Assembly: GCF_026241255.1 (NCBI RefSeq)
Contig: NZ_JAPHNC010000003.1
Location: 62,001-126,000, forward strand
Length of the DNA: 64,000 nt
Direction: 5' to 3'
Source: Helicobacter sp. MIT 21-1697
Lineage (GTDB): Bacteria > Campylobacterota > Campylobacteria > Campylobacterales > Helicobacteraceae
This document shows, piece after piece, positions 8,849 to 17,769 of the stretch (position 1 is its first letter; every line of letters starts with the position of its first letter). The notes under the pieces were generated by a model that was not told where the DNA came from, ran no database searches, and saw nothing but the letters and a program-made list of their open reading frames with translations. The translations under genes and the position numbers were made by a program.

Positions 8849-9943
8849 ATGTGTATATGGCGACATATATTAATATGTGGAGCATTGCTTATGGCTTTAA
8901 GCGGCTGTTTTGGTGGTAAGATGGCACAGATAGAAACAACCACACCATCAAAGCAAAGTAATATACTTACTTTAAGTTTTGTGGGCGATAATGTGCTTGG
9001 AGATTATTATGGAAGCAATGGGGAGACACTTAATTGGTATTTTGAAAATAAAATAGGAAAAGATTATGGCTACTTTTTTGCAAAAGTCAAACATATTCTT
9101 GAAAATGATGATATGACATTGGCTAATCTTGAAGGACCACTTACTACATATAGTGGTGATAGATTGATTAAACCTTTTGCTTTTAAAGGCGATCCAAGTT
9201 ATGTGAAGATTCTAAAAAAAGGAAGTGTAGAAGCTGTAAATATTGCAAATAATCACACACGTGATTATGGGATAAAAGGATTTGAAGATACACAAACACA
9301 TCTAAAAAATGCACAGATTTTTTACAGCGGTGAGGGGATTTTAAGTATTTATGAAATCAAGGGTAAAAAAATCGGTATGGCAGGACATCGCGGTTGGAGT
9401 GTAGCTGTTAAAAAGCAAGTGAAAGAAGAGATTGCAGCATTGCGTCAAAAAGGTGCAGATATTGTGATTTTTACATTTCATTGGGGCGAAGAGCGGGAGC
9501 ATTATCCTAATGCAACACAAAAAGAAATAGGCAGATTTGCCATTGATAATGGCGCAGATATTGTGATTGGACATCATCCGCACGTATTGCAGGGCATAGA
9601 AGAATATAAGGGTAAAAAAATTATTTATAGCTTAGGAAATTTCGTATATGGCGGAGCAAAAAATCCTGCCGATAAGGATAGTATTATTTATCAAGTGCGT
9701 TTTGTGTTTAATACTTCACCATCACAATTAGATGCTATGAGTAAAGATTTAATTTTTATAGAGAATAAAAAAGTGCGTCAAATAGGGAAAATGCCTCAAT
9801 GGAGCGAATTGCATAGCTTTATCCCTGTGCGCATTAGTGGCGCAACATCATACAATAACTATCAACCTGTTGTCGCACAAGGTGAGGATAAAGAACGTAT
9901 TATCAAGCGAATGAATACTTATAGCGCATCTTTAAGCCAATAG
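8849..9943 (+). CDS. CapA-family (PgsA-like) metallophosphatase lipoprotein
   Basis: A 364-residue lipoprotein with an N-terminal hydrophobic segment ending in the lipobox LSGC near residue 20. The remainder is the CapA/PgsA calcineurin-like domain: SFVGDNVLGD (metal ligand Asp), NLEGPLT, NIANNHTRDYG, FTFHWGEE and GHHPHVLQG, with SLGNFVYG near the end. CapA proteins are linked to poly-gamma-glutamate capsule synthesis, but no capB or capC partner is present here, so the substrate is unknown. It stands alone, convergent with murG (3 bases between the ends), with its own promoter. Confidence 0.85.
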   Translation: MCIWRHILICGALLMALSGCFGGKMAQIETTTPSKQSNILTLSFVGDNVLGDYYGSNGETLNWYFENKIGKDYGYFFAKVKHILENDDMTLANLEGPLTTYSGDRLIKPFAFKGDPSYVKILKKGSVEAVNIANNHTRDYGIKGFEDTQTHLKNAQIFYSGEGILSIYEIKGKKIGMAGHRGWSVAVKKQVKEEIAALRQKGADIVIFTFHWGEEREHYPNATQKEIGRFAIDNGADIVIGHHPHVLQGIEEYKGKKIIYSLGNFVYGGAKNPADKDSIIYQVRFVFNTSPSQLDAMSKDLIFIENKKVRQIGKMPQWSELHSFIPVRISGATSYNNYQPVVAQGEDKERIIKRMNTYSASLSQ

Positions 9944-9946
9944 AAT

Positions 9947-10993
9947 CTATTGTATCAGATTGATATGTTCTAAAATCTCTTGTGCGCCATTAGGTTTTAT
10001 TTTGCTCATTAGCAGATGAGATTTTTCGCTGAATGCATTTTCTTGTTTTTGCAAAGATTCTATAAATGCAAGAACTTGTGGCACATTTAGTTCAGATTCT
10101 CTAAGGAGCAATCCTAATCCTTGTTTGGTAAAATATAGAGCATTATGGTATTGATGATCTTTTGCTGCATAAGGATAGGGGACAAATATCCCAATAAGCC
10201 CATTTGCGCTCATTTCCCATAAGCTTGAAGCGCCAGAGCGCGCAATGCAGACATCTGCTTTGTGTAAGCGTAATACAATTTCTTTATCAAAGGCAAAAAT
10301 ATCAACTTTATCTAATATGCCAAGATTCTCATAAGCTTTTTTGACGCGCTCAAAGTCTCTTTCTCCACATTGATGAGCGATGCTAATGCCTCTTTTTAAT
10401 AATTCTGGCACGATTTGCAAGGCAAAGTCGTTAATGCCCTTTGCTCCTTGAGAACCACCCAAAAAGAGTAAATGCTCTACTTTTTCTCGTACTCGTGAGT
10501 GTGCAAAAAATTCATCACGTACAGGATAAGAGGTGCGAATAAAGTTTTTACTTTTGCTATCAAAGCTACCAAATATAGCTTTTGCAAAGGGTGTGAGAAT
10601 CTCATTGAGTTTGCCTTTAATGGCATTTTGTTCGTGGATAAAAAATGGTATTTTGCATAAAATTGCCCCGATAGAAGCTCCTGCTGCACTAAATCCTCCT
10701 ACACTGATAACGCATTGTATGTTGTGTTTTTTAAGAATCTTTGCTGCATTCCAAGCTGCTTTGAGCTGTTTAAAAATAGCTTTGATTTTGCCTATATATT
10801 TTTTATTTACAACTCCTGTTGAATCTAAAAAATAACAATGCGTAAAAAGAGGGCTATTTTCAAACCAAGCTCTATCTTGTCCTATTTGTGAGCCGATATA
10901 AATCGCTTGTTGATTATTTTTTTGGATTTGTTCTGCAAGTGCTTTGGCAATAGCTAAATGTCCGCCTGTTCCACCGCCTGTAATTGCAAACAT
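9947..10993 (-). CDS. murG: UDP-GlcNAc:lipid I N-acetylglucosaminyltransferase MurG
   Basis: Transfers GlcNAc from UDP-GlcNAc to lipid I on the inner face of the membrane, making lipid II for peptidoglycan. The 348-residue product starts MFAITGGGTGGH, with the first glycine-rich loop at residues 5-11; HEQNAIKG, FLGGSQGAKGIND and SGASSLWE follow in the expected order. The open frame extends to 11092, but AAGGAG lies six bases before the ATG at 10993, and the homologues begin at this point, so 10993 is the start. Confidence 0.95.
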   Translation of the reverse strand: MFAITGGGTGGHLAIAKALAEQIQKNNQQAIYIGSQIGQDRAWFENSPLFTHCYFLDSTGVVNKKYIGKIKAIFKQLKAAWNAAKILKKHNIQCVISVGGFSAAGASIGAILCKIPFFIHEQNAIKGKLNEILTPFAKAIFGSFDSKSKNFIRTSYPVRDEFFAHSRVREKVEHLLFLGGSQGAKGINDFALQIVPELLKRGISIAHQCGERDFERVKKAYENLGILDKVDIFAFDKEIVLRLHKADVCIARSGASSLWEMSANGLIGIFVPYPYAAKDHQYHNALYFTKQGLGLLLRESELNVPQVLAFIESLQKQENAFSEKSHLLMSKIKPNGAQEILEHINLIQ

Positions 10994-11025
10994 ACTATGC
11001 TCCTTCATAATGCCTATTTTGTGGT

Positions 11026-11031
11026 ATTGTA
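11026..11031 (-). promoter_or_regulatory. -10 box of murG
   Basis: On the minus strand the sequence reads GCTACAAT, with TACAAT at these positions about 33 bases before the murG start. It has the same extended form as other -10 boxes in the window, which also supports the short murG start. Confidence 0.5.
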
Positions 11032-11154
11032 GCATAAGTAGAGTGATATTTGGCAATATATAATGCTCTTTGTATTTAATGATTTGTGCCATAATATCAA
11101 TTTGCCTCGCTTATTATTCACACATCTTGACACAAATTTTGATAAAGGGGAAAA

Positions 11155-12549
11155 ATGGATAAGATTGTTACACGTTTTGCGCCTTCACCCACAGGATATT
11201 TGCATATTGGAGGCTTACGCACAGCATTGTTTAATTATCTTTATGCGCGGGCAAATGGAGGAAAGTTTTTGCTTCGCATTGAAGATACAGATTTGGCACG
11301 CAACTCTATGGAGGCGACAAAGGCGATTATAGAATCATTTAAGTGGGTGGGGTTAAACTATGATGGCGAAGTGGTGTATCAAAGCCAACGTTTTGAACTC
11401 TATAAAAAATATATTCAGCAGCTTTTGGAAAGCAAAAAAGCCTATTATTGTTATATGAGCAAAGAAGAACTAGATAAATTGCGCAAGGAGCAAGAAAAAA
11501 ATAAGCAAACACCGCGTTATGATAATCGCTATCGCGATTTTACAGGCATACCTCCACAGGGAGTAGAGCCTGTGGTGCGAATAAAAGCCCCACTTGAGGG
11601 AAGTATAGAGTTTATAGATGGTATCAAAGGGCATATAAGTATTAATGCTAAAGAAATTGATGATTTTATCATTGCGCGTAGCGATGGCACGCCTACTTAT
11701 AACTTTGTTGTAGCCGTAGATGACGCACTTATGGGTATTACAGATGTGATTCGTGGTGATGATCATTTGAGCAACACGCCAAAGCAGATTCTTATTTATA
11801 ATGCACTCGGCTTCGCTTTGCCTAGATTTTTTCACGTGCCGATGATTCTCAATCCTCAAGGGAAAAAGCTAAGCAAACGAGATGGGGCAATGGGTGTAAT
11901 GGATTATGCCAAAATGGGTTATTTGCCAGAGGCGATTTTGAATTTTCTTGTGCGGCTTGGTTGGAGTTATGGCGATAAAGAAATTTTTTCACTCCAAGAA
12001 ATGCTTGAGCTTTTTAGTCCAAATGAGCTTAATAGCTCGCCAAGTGCATATAATGAAGACAAATTACTTTGGCTCAATCAGCATTATATGAAGCATACAC
12101 CTAATGCTGTGCTTGAAGAGCTTTTAGGATATTTTGGGGTAGCGAAGTTATCAGAATCTAAACGCGAGATTCTCTATCCTGCACTCAAAGACCGATGTAA
12201 TACATTGGCGAGTTTTGCACAGAGTTTTGTTGAAGTGATGAACGCACCTTGTAGCTATGATGAAAAAATGCGCTCAAAGCTTGATATAAATGCAACACAA
12301 TGGCTTAATGAGCTGTGCGAGAATCTCAATGCAGCTTCGTGGGAGGATAATCCACACATCATTGAATCTTACTTGCATCAGTTTGCTTTGGAGCGTCAAA
12401 TAAAAATAGGAAAGCTTATGCCGATATTACGTTGTGCTTTGTTGGGCAAAAGTGGAGGCATTGGTGTATGTGAGACTCTTGCTGTGCTTGGCATAGAAGA
12501 GAGCAAACACAGAATCCACGCATTTATAAGGTATCAAAATACTATTTGA
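11155..12549 (+). CDS. gltX: Glutamyl-tRNA synthetase 1
   Basis: Charges tRNA-Glu with glutamate. The 464-residue product begins with a class I core: RFAPSPTGYLHIGGLRTA (HIGH-type motif), RIEDTDLARNS, and KLSKRDG as the KMSKS-type motif. The sequence matches the GltX1 type of Helicobacter rather than GltX2, which charges tRNA-Gln in species that make Gln-tRNA by transamidation. The window holds two different tRNA-Glu genes as likely substrates. The start has GGGG seven bases upstream (AAAGGGGAAAA). Confidence 0.95.
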   Translation: MDKIVTRFAPSPTGYLHIGGLRTALFNYLYARANGGKFLLRIEDTDLARNSMEATKAIIESFKWVGLNYDGEVVYQSQRFELYKKYIQQLLESKKAYYCYMSKEELDKLRKEQEKNKQTPRYDNRYRDFTGIPPQGVEPVVRIKAPLEGSIEFIDGIKGHISINAKEIDDFIIARSDGTPTYNFVVAVDDALMGITDVIRGDDHLSNTPKQILIYNALGFALPRFFHVPMILNPQGKKLSKRDGAMGVMDYAKMGYLPEAILNFLVRLGWSYGDKEIFSLQEMLELFSPNELNSSPSAYNEDKLLWLNQHYMKHTPNAVLEELLGYFGVAKLSESKREILYPALKDRCNTLASFAQSFVEVMNAPCSYDEKMRSKLDINATQWLNELCENLNAASWEDNPHIIESYLHQFALERQIKIGKLMPILRCALLGKSGGIGVCETLAVLGIEESKHRIHAFIRYQNTI

Positions 12550-12598
12550 CACATTCATATAAAAGTTAAATAATACCTTGTTAAATGATTCCAAGCTT

Positions 12599-12604
12599 TA
12601 TAAT
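12599..12604 (+). promoter_or_regulatory. -10 box of the ankyrin-repeat gene
   Basis: TATAAT 29 bases before the ATG at 12633 in the 83-base gap after gltX. No -35 box was recognised. Confidence 0.4.
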
Positions 12605-12632
12605 TGACGAAAAAATAAGTATGGAGTAAATT

Positions 12633-13586
12633 ATGCTTCAAAGATATATTCTTATGAGCATCTGTATTTGTAATTTTGTTTTTGGAGGGTGGTTTTCCAA
12701 GCAGTGGAATATAAATAACCCACCAAGCCTTGAAGAAAGTCTCCAATCTTTGCTTAAAATAGATTGTCAAAAAGTGAATACCCTTAAAGGTATTACACCA
12801 CATTCTCATTACAAAAACAAAGATGCGGTTTCACAATGTATAAAAGAGCAAAAATTTCTTAAAGCCATTATTAATGATGATGTGAGTGCTTATAAAAAAA
12901 TACTTGATGCCAATGAGTGGAGCAGATATTTTTTATTTTATACAACTTATTCTCCACGCATTGAAATTACGCCTCTTATGGTATCTATTGTATTTGATTC
13001 TTCTAAAGTATTTAAGGCTATTCTTGCGGATTCTGGGCATATAGATATTCTCTCACAAAAAATATCTCCACGTTTTAATATTGATAGAATGATGTCTGAT
13101 GATTATGCTTCTCTAGGAGCTTTTAAGCTGGGAAATAGAATCTATGATGTCAATGGTGTGAGCGCGCTTGATTTAAGCGCTATGTATCATCGCTATGATA
13201 TGTTTTGGGAGTTACTCGCTCAAGGCGCAACTTATAATAATCCTAAATATCCACAAACTAATGGCATAGTTACTTTTGGAGATATAAATATTTTAGAGCT
13301 TATGTTGTATTTTGATGAGAAGTTTCTGAGCAATTTTGGCGGCGGTAATATATTGCATTTTGTTACGCGCGATGGAAATGTGGAGCTTTTAGAATATCTC
13401 GTTACGCAAAAAGATATGCCTATTGATGCTCTAAAAGCTGGAGAAACGCCGCTTGATGTTGCACTAAGTGGTAAAAACTTTCAGCGCAAACCTCAAATTC
13501 AAGCTGCGCAAAAACTCATTGAACTCGGAGCAAAAGTAAGTGAAGCAAATCAACATCGTTTAAATAAGCTTATGCAAAAAAAGTAA
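12633..13586 (+). CDS. Exported ankyrin-repeat protein
   Basis: A 317-residue protein with a short hydrophobic start (ILMSICICNFVFG), likely a signal peptide, so it is probably periplasmic. Ankyrin-type units follow, such as GVSALDLSAMYHRYDMFWELL and GNILHFVTRDGNVELLEYLV, with a last repeat GETPLDVAL. It is a likely protein-binding scaffold with no catalytic motif. The downstream folB is convergent (10 bases between the ends), so the gene is a single-gene unit. Confidence 0.75.
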   Translation: MLQRYILMSICICNFVFGGWFSKQWNINNPPSLEESLQSLLKIDCQKVNTLKGITPHSHYKNKDAVSQCIKEQKFLKAIINDDVSAYKKILDANEWSRYFLFYTTYSPRIEITPLMVSIVFDSSKVFKAILADSGHIDILSQKISPRFNIDRMMSDDYASLGAFKLGNRIYDVNGVSALDLSAMYHRYDMFWELLAQGATYNNPKYPQTNGIVTFGDINILELMLYFDEKFLSNFGGGNILHFVTRDGNVELLEYLVTQKDMPIDALKAGETPLDVALSGKNFQRKPQIQAAQKLIELGAKVSEANQHRLNKLMQKK

Positions 13587-13596
13587 AAACAGCGTG

Positions 13597-13932
13597 TTAA
13601 AATGTCTTTGTAACACTTGCGCCAACGATAAGTGGAGCGAGAATCTGTGGTTTTTTGATACATAAAGTGATACGCGTTATTACATTAAATTGTGTTTTAA
13701 GTTCATCAATAACACCAAGAAGTGCAGATTCTAAAAGTTCATAAGCATTTATTTGGAGATGATGAGAAATCATCTCGCTTATAAGTGTATAATCAAGATA
13801 TTGTTCTTGTTTATACATATAAGTAATATGTGCCTCTACAAGGAGTTGTTGGGGTGTATGTCGTTCATTTTCTAGCACTCCGATGATTGCTTCACAGAGG
13901 AGATTTTCAATATGTAGTGTGATGTGTTCCAT
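13597..13932 (-). CDS. folB: Dihydroneopterin aldolase
   Basis: Folate pathway enzyme that cleaves 7,8-dihydroneopterin to 6-hydroxymethyl-dihydropterin and glycolaldehyde. The 111-residue product has the family layout: IENLLCEAIIGVLENER at the N-terminus with the ligand-binding Glu, LDYTLISEMI in the middle, a helix starting LLESALLGVIDEL, and a C-terminal ITLCIKKPQ with the conserved Lys. The ATG overlaps the plsY stop by one base (TAATG), so it is translationally coupled to plsY. Confidence 0.88.
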   Translation of the reverse strand: MEHITLHIENLLCEAIIGVLENERHTPQQLLVEAHITYMYKQEQYLDYTLISEMISHHLQINAYELLESALLGVIDELKTQFNVITRITLCIKKPQILAPLIVGASVTKTF

Positions 13933-14606
13933 TACAGCACTTTATTTTCCTCTCCATTAAAAAGTCGTTTAATATTAGGGATATGTGTATAGATGATAAA
14001 TACTCCTATAAGCACTATGGGTGTGTGAGTATGAATTTGTTGAATAATAGATATGGAATCTGGAAGTGGCAAGACATAAGGAATGACAAAAGTTAATCCA
14101 ATGCAGCCCAAAACACCTAAAAGTGAGGAAATAGAGGAGATTTTAAATACTTTTCCCACAATGCCCCATATAATCAAACCACAAATACTTTCACAGGGGA
14201 TAAGCAATAAGACAGAACCAATCGCCGTAGCCACCCCCTTGCCTCCTTTAAAGCCTAGATAGGGGCTATAACAATGCCCTAAAATGGCTAAAAGAGCAAT
14301 GCTCCATTGTGTTTCATAACTCACATCTAGGATTTTTGCCCCAAGCACGACAATTAAACCTTTTGTTGCATCAAGGATAATTGTTAAAATAGAGAGAATC
14401 TTTGCCTTGGGCTCATCAAGTGCTTTAACAGCACGATAGACATTTGTTGCGCCAATGCTTTTTGAGCCAATATCGCGAATATCCACTTTATAGAGGATTT
14501 TAACCAAAAGCCAACCAAAAGGGATTCCTCCAAATAAAAATGCTACGATATAAAAAATCATATTGATGTTTGATAACGTATAAAGCACACTTGATAGAAA
14601 ACTCAT
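13932..14606 (-). CDS. plsY: Acyl-phosphate:glycerol-3-phosphate acyltransferase PlsY
   Basis: Integral membrane enzyme that makes lysophosphatidic acid in phospholipid synthesis. The 224-residue protein has about five membrane segments and the three PlsY motifs: GSKSIGATNVYR, HCYSPYLGFKGGKGVATAIGS, and a late cytoplasmic loop before HIPNIKRLFNGEE. Length and motif spacing are normal. It is the first gene of a two-gene unit with folB. Confidence 0.94.
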   Translation of the reverse strand: MSFLSSVLYTLSNINMIFYIVAFLFGGIPFGWLLVKILYKVDIRDIGSKSIGATNVYRAVKALDEPKAKILSILTIILDATKGLIVVLGAKILDVSYETQWSIALLAILGHCYSPYLGFKGGKGVATAIGSVLLLIPCESICGLIIWGIVGKVFKISSISSLLGVLGCIGLTFVIPYVLPLPDSISIIQQIHTHTPIVLIGVFIIYTHIPNIKRLFNGEENKVL

Positions 14607-14645
14607 AATATTCCTTCCTCTTGGTATGATTATGTAATTATAGCA

Positions 14646-14975
14646 TTATTTGGTGATGAGTTGGATATTTGCATTCTCAAGTGTAGCAAACTCATCATCA
14701 TAAAAATATATATTCTTTAGTCCCTCTTGCACAAGCTCCGTGCCTAGAATGCTTGCCATATGCCCAGAGTAGCACACAAGCACACATTTTTTATCGGGGT
14801 GTTTTTTTGCAAGCGCATAGACATCATAAGGATTGTTGAGCTGATGTGAATTATGGATATGACAAAGTTCATAATCTTCGGGGTAACGCATATCAATAAT
14901 ACAAAAACTTTCATCTAAATCAGCTGCATATACAGGTGTAGCGAGGCTTAAATTGTTTTTACCTTTGAGTTGCAT
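14646..14975 (-). CDS. Single-domain rhodanese-like protein
   Basis: A 109-residue single rhodanese domain. The catalytic Cys lies in the loop VLVCYSGHMAS, and the N-terminal CIIDMRYPEDYELCHIHNS matches the first CH2 motif. The enzyme probably moves a sulfane sulfur; the acceptor is unknown. The open frame reaches 14999, but AGGAGA before the ATG at 14975 makes this the better start. It is cytoplasmic, with no signal peptide. Confidence 0.85.
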   Translation of the reverse strand: MQLKGKNNLSLATPVYAADLDESFCIIDMRYPEDYELCHIHNSHQLNNPYDVYALAKKHPDKKCVLVCYSGHMASILGTELVQEGLKNIYFYDDEFATLENANIQLITK

Positions 14976-15029
14976 AGTATCTCCTTTTGAAAAAGGCATT
15001 GTATTTTAAAATACATTAGAGAATCTTGA

Positions 15030-15770
15030 TTATTTTAATTGAGGAGGAGCAATCTCAATGACCCTATTATCAAGAGGTTGCACATCTCTTGCATTATGGT
15101 GGAGGATTGCTTGAAACGCCATAATTTGTCTTTTGGAAGCTTGAGTGGGATTTTGAAATACTACCCATTGGACATTTTCGCTACAAGGTGGCGTGGTTAA
15201 GCTCCCATCAAAGGCGTAATATCCGCTTTGTTCAGGCAAAATGCCATTCATATCAAGTGTGCTAAAGGACTTGCTTTGATTTGTTTTTGTAGGCATAGAA
15301 TCAATAATCTTTTGAAGTGAGGGATTTTCTTTTCCCTCTTCAAAAAGTGCTGCGATGACAAGAGTATCACCTTTTTTATTTTGATGCACGATGTGCATTT
15401 CCATTGGAAATATTTTGCCCTCAATCTGCATTTCAGAAGGAGTATGAAAATGCAGCTGCACGAGGGAATAGTGAATGTTTTTAAAACTCACTTCGCCACC
15501 ATTTTGAAAATTAATTTGCACAGAGTGCCCATTGTTTGTAATATTTTTTGCTACTCCTTTTTCTGTTTTATATGCGAGAGTGAGGTAATTATCTGTGTTC
15601 ATAGTGCGAGAGCGAGTGATATTGATAGGGGATTGGTGTTTGCCATTTTTGCAAAGGGTATAGTTTGGACTAAGAGAAGCCCATTTGTCTGGTCCATCAT
15701 CTATATCATAGCCCCAGTGAGCTGCTTGTAAAACACTTGTTATCAAAAGTAATACAAATTGTTTTTTCAT
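15030..15770 (-). CDS. cah: Periplasmic alpha-type carbonic anhydrase
   Basis: Zinc enzyme interconverting CO2 and bicarbonate, used by Helicobacter in periplasmic pH control. It has 246 residues with a signal peptide (ending LQAAHWGYD). The zinc ligands are visible as LHFHTPSE (two His) and MEMHIVHQ (third His). GHSVQINF and FDGSLTTPPCSENVQW are further alpha-class hallmarks, the latter lining the active site. It is full length, alone in its transcription unit, and separated from ppk2 by a terminator-like hairpin. Confidence 0.94.
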   Translation of the reverse strand: MKKQFVLLLITSVLQAAHWGYDIDDGPDKWASLSPNYTLCKNGKHQSPINITRSRTMNTDNYLTLAYKTEKGVAKNITNNGHSVQINFQNGGEVSFKNIHYSLVQLHFHTPSEMQIEGKIFPMEMHIVHQNKKGDTLVIAALFEEGKENPSLQKIIDSMPTKTNQSKSFSTLDMNGILPEQSGYYAFDGSLTTPPCSENVQWVVFQNPTQASKRQIMAFQAILHHNARDVQPLDNRVIEIAPPQLK

Positions 15771-15859
15771 AGAAGTTCCTTAATGTGAGTTTTGCGGAGG
15801 AATTATAATGCGTGTGTTATATAAAAATGTAAATGAATAAAGATTTACTACGATTTATG

Positions 15860-15888
15860 CAATAAAAGCCCAGTATAGGCTTTTATTG
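15860..15888 (-). terminator. Stem-loop between ppk2 and carbonic anhydrase genes
   Basis: CAATAAAAGCC pairs perfectly over 11 bases with GGCTTTTATTG around a 7-base loop (15871-15877). It lies just after the ppk2 stop in the minus direction and ends in a T-rich run, so it probably terminates ppk2 transcription. Confidence 0.65.
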
Positions 15889-15913
15889 AGAGGGATTTTG
15901 TAATTTGGGAATC

Positions 15914-16990
15914 TTAGGCGTCCTTAGTAGTCGTTGAAGTAGCCTTGCTTTCTGTTTTTGTGGGCTTGGTTACTATTTTGGCAGGAGTAGTTTTATTGAG
16001 TTTAGATTCACTCTTCACTTTTTCAGCCTTAGTTTCTTCTTTTGCAGTCTTTTCAAGTTTAGCTTTTTCTTTTAGTTCTTTTGTAGCTTTTTTTGCCTTT
16101 TTTTCGGCTTGTTTGGCTTCTTTAAGCTGTTTTTGAACCTCTTTTGTAGGGTCCATATCGTTGTTTGATTGACGTTGTGAATAAGCCCAAACAATGCTTG
16201 GATCTGGCAAAAGACACACAGCAGTTTGGTCTTTACCCTCATAATCAATTTTGCTTAAAATATCGCGTGCAATATTTAATCGTGCGCGTTTTTTATCATT
16301 GGTATTAACAATCGTCCAAGGGCAAATATGCGTATGTGTGCGGGCAAACATTTTTTCAAATGCTTCAGTGTATTGTTCCCACAAATCAAGAGATTTGCCA
16401 TCAATAGGGCTTAGTTTCCACATTCTAAGAGGGTCAGTTTTGCGGCGTAAAATGCGGCGTTTTTGCTCATCTCGTCCAACATCAAGGAAATATTTAAAAA
16501 TCATCGTGCCACTTGCTATAAGCATTTGTTCAAGATTAGAGACTTGCGTAATAAACTCTTTATATTGCTCCTGTGTGCAAAAATCCATTACTCTTTCTAC
16601 TCCTGCGCGATTATACCAACTCCTATCATAAAAAACAATCTCTCCACCGCTTGGCAGTGTGGTAATATAGCGTTTGAAATACCATTCTGTTTTTTCTGTT
16701 TCAGTAGGTTTGTTTAGTGCTACTACACGGCAACCTCGTGGATTCATATGGCTTGTAAGAGCCTTGATTGTGCCACCCTTACCCGCTGCATCGCGCCCCT
16801 CCATAATGATGACGATTTTTTGGTTTGTGTCTTTTACCCAATTTTGTAGTTTAAGAAGTTCTATTTGAAGTTTTGTCAGCTCCTCAAGATAAAAATCCTC
16901 TTTCATACGCCCATTTTTGGATTTATAAATCTCCCGAATATTGCCCTCGCTTTCCGGTCTAATGACAATTTGTCTTTCTTGCTTTCCCAT
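15914..16990 (-). CDS. ppk2: Polyphosphate kinase 2 with Lys-rich C-terminal tail
   Basis: PPK2 transfers phosphate between polyphosphate and nucleotides. The catalytic core (about residues 30-260) shows Walker A GRDAAGKGG, DRSWYNRAGVERVM (Walker B), FKRYITTLPSGGEIVFYDR and the lid KLSPIDGKSLDLWEQY. After the normal core end there is a tail of about 95 residues made mostly of Lys, Ala, Glu and Thr (KQAEKKAKKATKELKEKAKL and onwards), likely disordered and strongly basic. Family members are usually 230-300 residues, so the tail is an extension. The class (ADP- or GDP-forming) cannot be read by eye. Confidence 0.92.
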   Translation of the reverse strand: MGKQERQIVIRPESEGNIREIYKSKNGRMKEDFYLEELTKLQIELLKLQNWVKDTNQKIVIIMEGRDAAGKGGTIKALTSHMNPRGCRVVALNKPTETEKTEWYFKRYITTLPSGGEIVFYDRSWYNRAGVERVMDFCTQEQYKEFITQVSNLEQMLIASGTMIFKYFLDVGRDEQKRRILRRKTDPLRMWKLSPIDGKSLDLWEQYTEAFEKMFARTHTHICPWTIVNTNDKKRARLNIARDILSKIDYEGKDQTAVCLLPDPSIVWAYSQRQSNNDMDPTKEVQKQLKEAKQAEKKAKKATKELKEKAKLEKTAKEETKAEKVKSESKLNKTTPAKIVTKPTKTESKATSTTTKDA

Positions 16991-17087
16991 ATTTACCCTC
17001 CTTTTGGTTTTAAATTCCTAGCATATTAGCATATTTTTTAAAAATATGCGGCAATATTAAGGCATTTTGTATTCAAGGAGTTACCAA

Positions 17088-17603
17088 ATGAAGCCAAATT
17101 ACACAAAAAAGAGCATAGATATATGCACAGATTTAGCCCAAAACGCACTTATTTTACTTCAAAACAAAGGATTAAAGGTGGGCATAGCAGAGAGCTGCAC
17201 AGGTGGGCTTTTGAGCTATCATTTTACTGCACTTGATGGCGCTTCAGCGGTGCTTGATGGCGCGATGATAACTTATGCAAATGCTATCAAAGCCTCTTGG
17301 CTTGGTGTGAGTGAAGAGAATCTGAAACTCTATGGTGCGGTGAGTGAGCCTGTGGTGAGGGAGATGTGTGCAGGGATTCTCTTTCAAAGCAATGCAAATA
17401 TAGCATTGGCGACAAGTGGTATCGCTGGTCCAAGTGGAGGGAGTGTTCAAAAGCCCATAGGAAGCGTGTATATCGGTGTGCAGCGCAAAGGAGAACAAGC
17501 ACAAATAGAATATTGCCATTTTCAGGGTGATAGGCATTTGGTGCAATTTCAAAGCTGTGCTAAGGCACTTGAGATGTTAATCGCTCTGCTTCATTGCTCT
17601 TGA
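17088..17603 (+). CDS. pncC: CinA C-terminal-like nicotinamide-nucleotide amidase PncC
   Basis: Stand-alone CinA C-terminal domain (about 171 residues) that deamidates NMN in pyridine nucleotide salvage. The family motifs are VGIAESCTGGLLSY, the ITYANAIKASWLGV segment, and ATSGIAGPSGGS with KPIGSVYIG. A TTG at 17067 is in frame, but AAGGAG at 17075-17080 points to the ATG at 17088. The stop codon TGA lies inside the -35 box of the tRNA promoter that follows. Confidence 0.88.
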   Translation: MKPNYTKKSIDICTDLAQNALILLQNKGLKVGIAESCTGGLLSYHFTALDGASAVLDGAMITYANAIKASWLGVSEENLKLYGAVSEPVVREMCAGILFQSNANIALATSGIAGPSGGSVQKPIGSVYIGVQRKGEQAQIEYCHFQGDRHLVQFQSCAKALEMLIALLHCS

Positions 17604-17628
17604 CAAATTACGCCAAACTCATTATAAT
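17600..17628 (+). promoter_or_regulatory. Consensus promoter of the tRNA cluster
   Basis: TTGACA (17600-17605) and TATAAT (17623-17628) are both perfect and are separated by the ideal 17 bases. A GC-rich discriminator (GTCGCTCC) follows, as expected for stable RNA promoters under growth-rate control. The -35 box overlaps the pncC stop codon. Confidence 0.88.
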
Positions 17629-17679
17629 GTCGCTCCTTTGTGTCAAAGCATATAAGGGCATTAAGGAATAAAGGCAGAT

Positions 17680-17755
17680 GACCCGTTAGCTCAGTTGGTA
17701 GAGCAATTCCCTTTTAAGGAATGGGCCGTTGGTTCGAATCCAACACGGGTCACCA
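17680..17755 (+). tRNA. tRNA-Lys (UUU)
   Basis: 76 bases with encoded CCA. The acceptor stem GACCCGT/ACGGGTC is complete. Loop CTTTTAA gives anticodon TTT, and the T loop is TTCGAAT. First gene of a four-tRNA cluster. Confidence 0.97.
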
Positions 17756-17769
17756 CCAAAGATAAAAGT

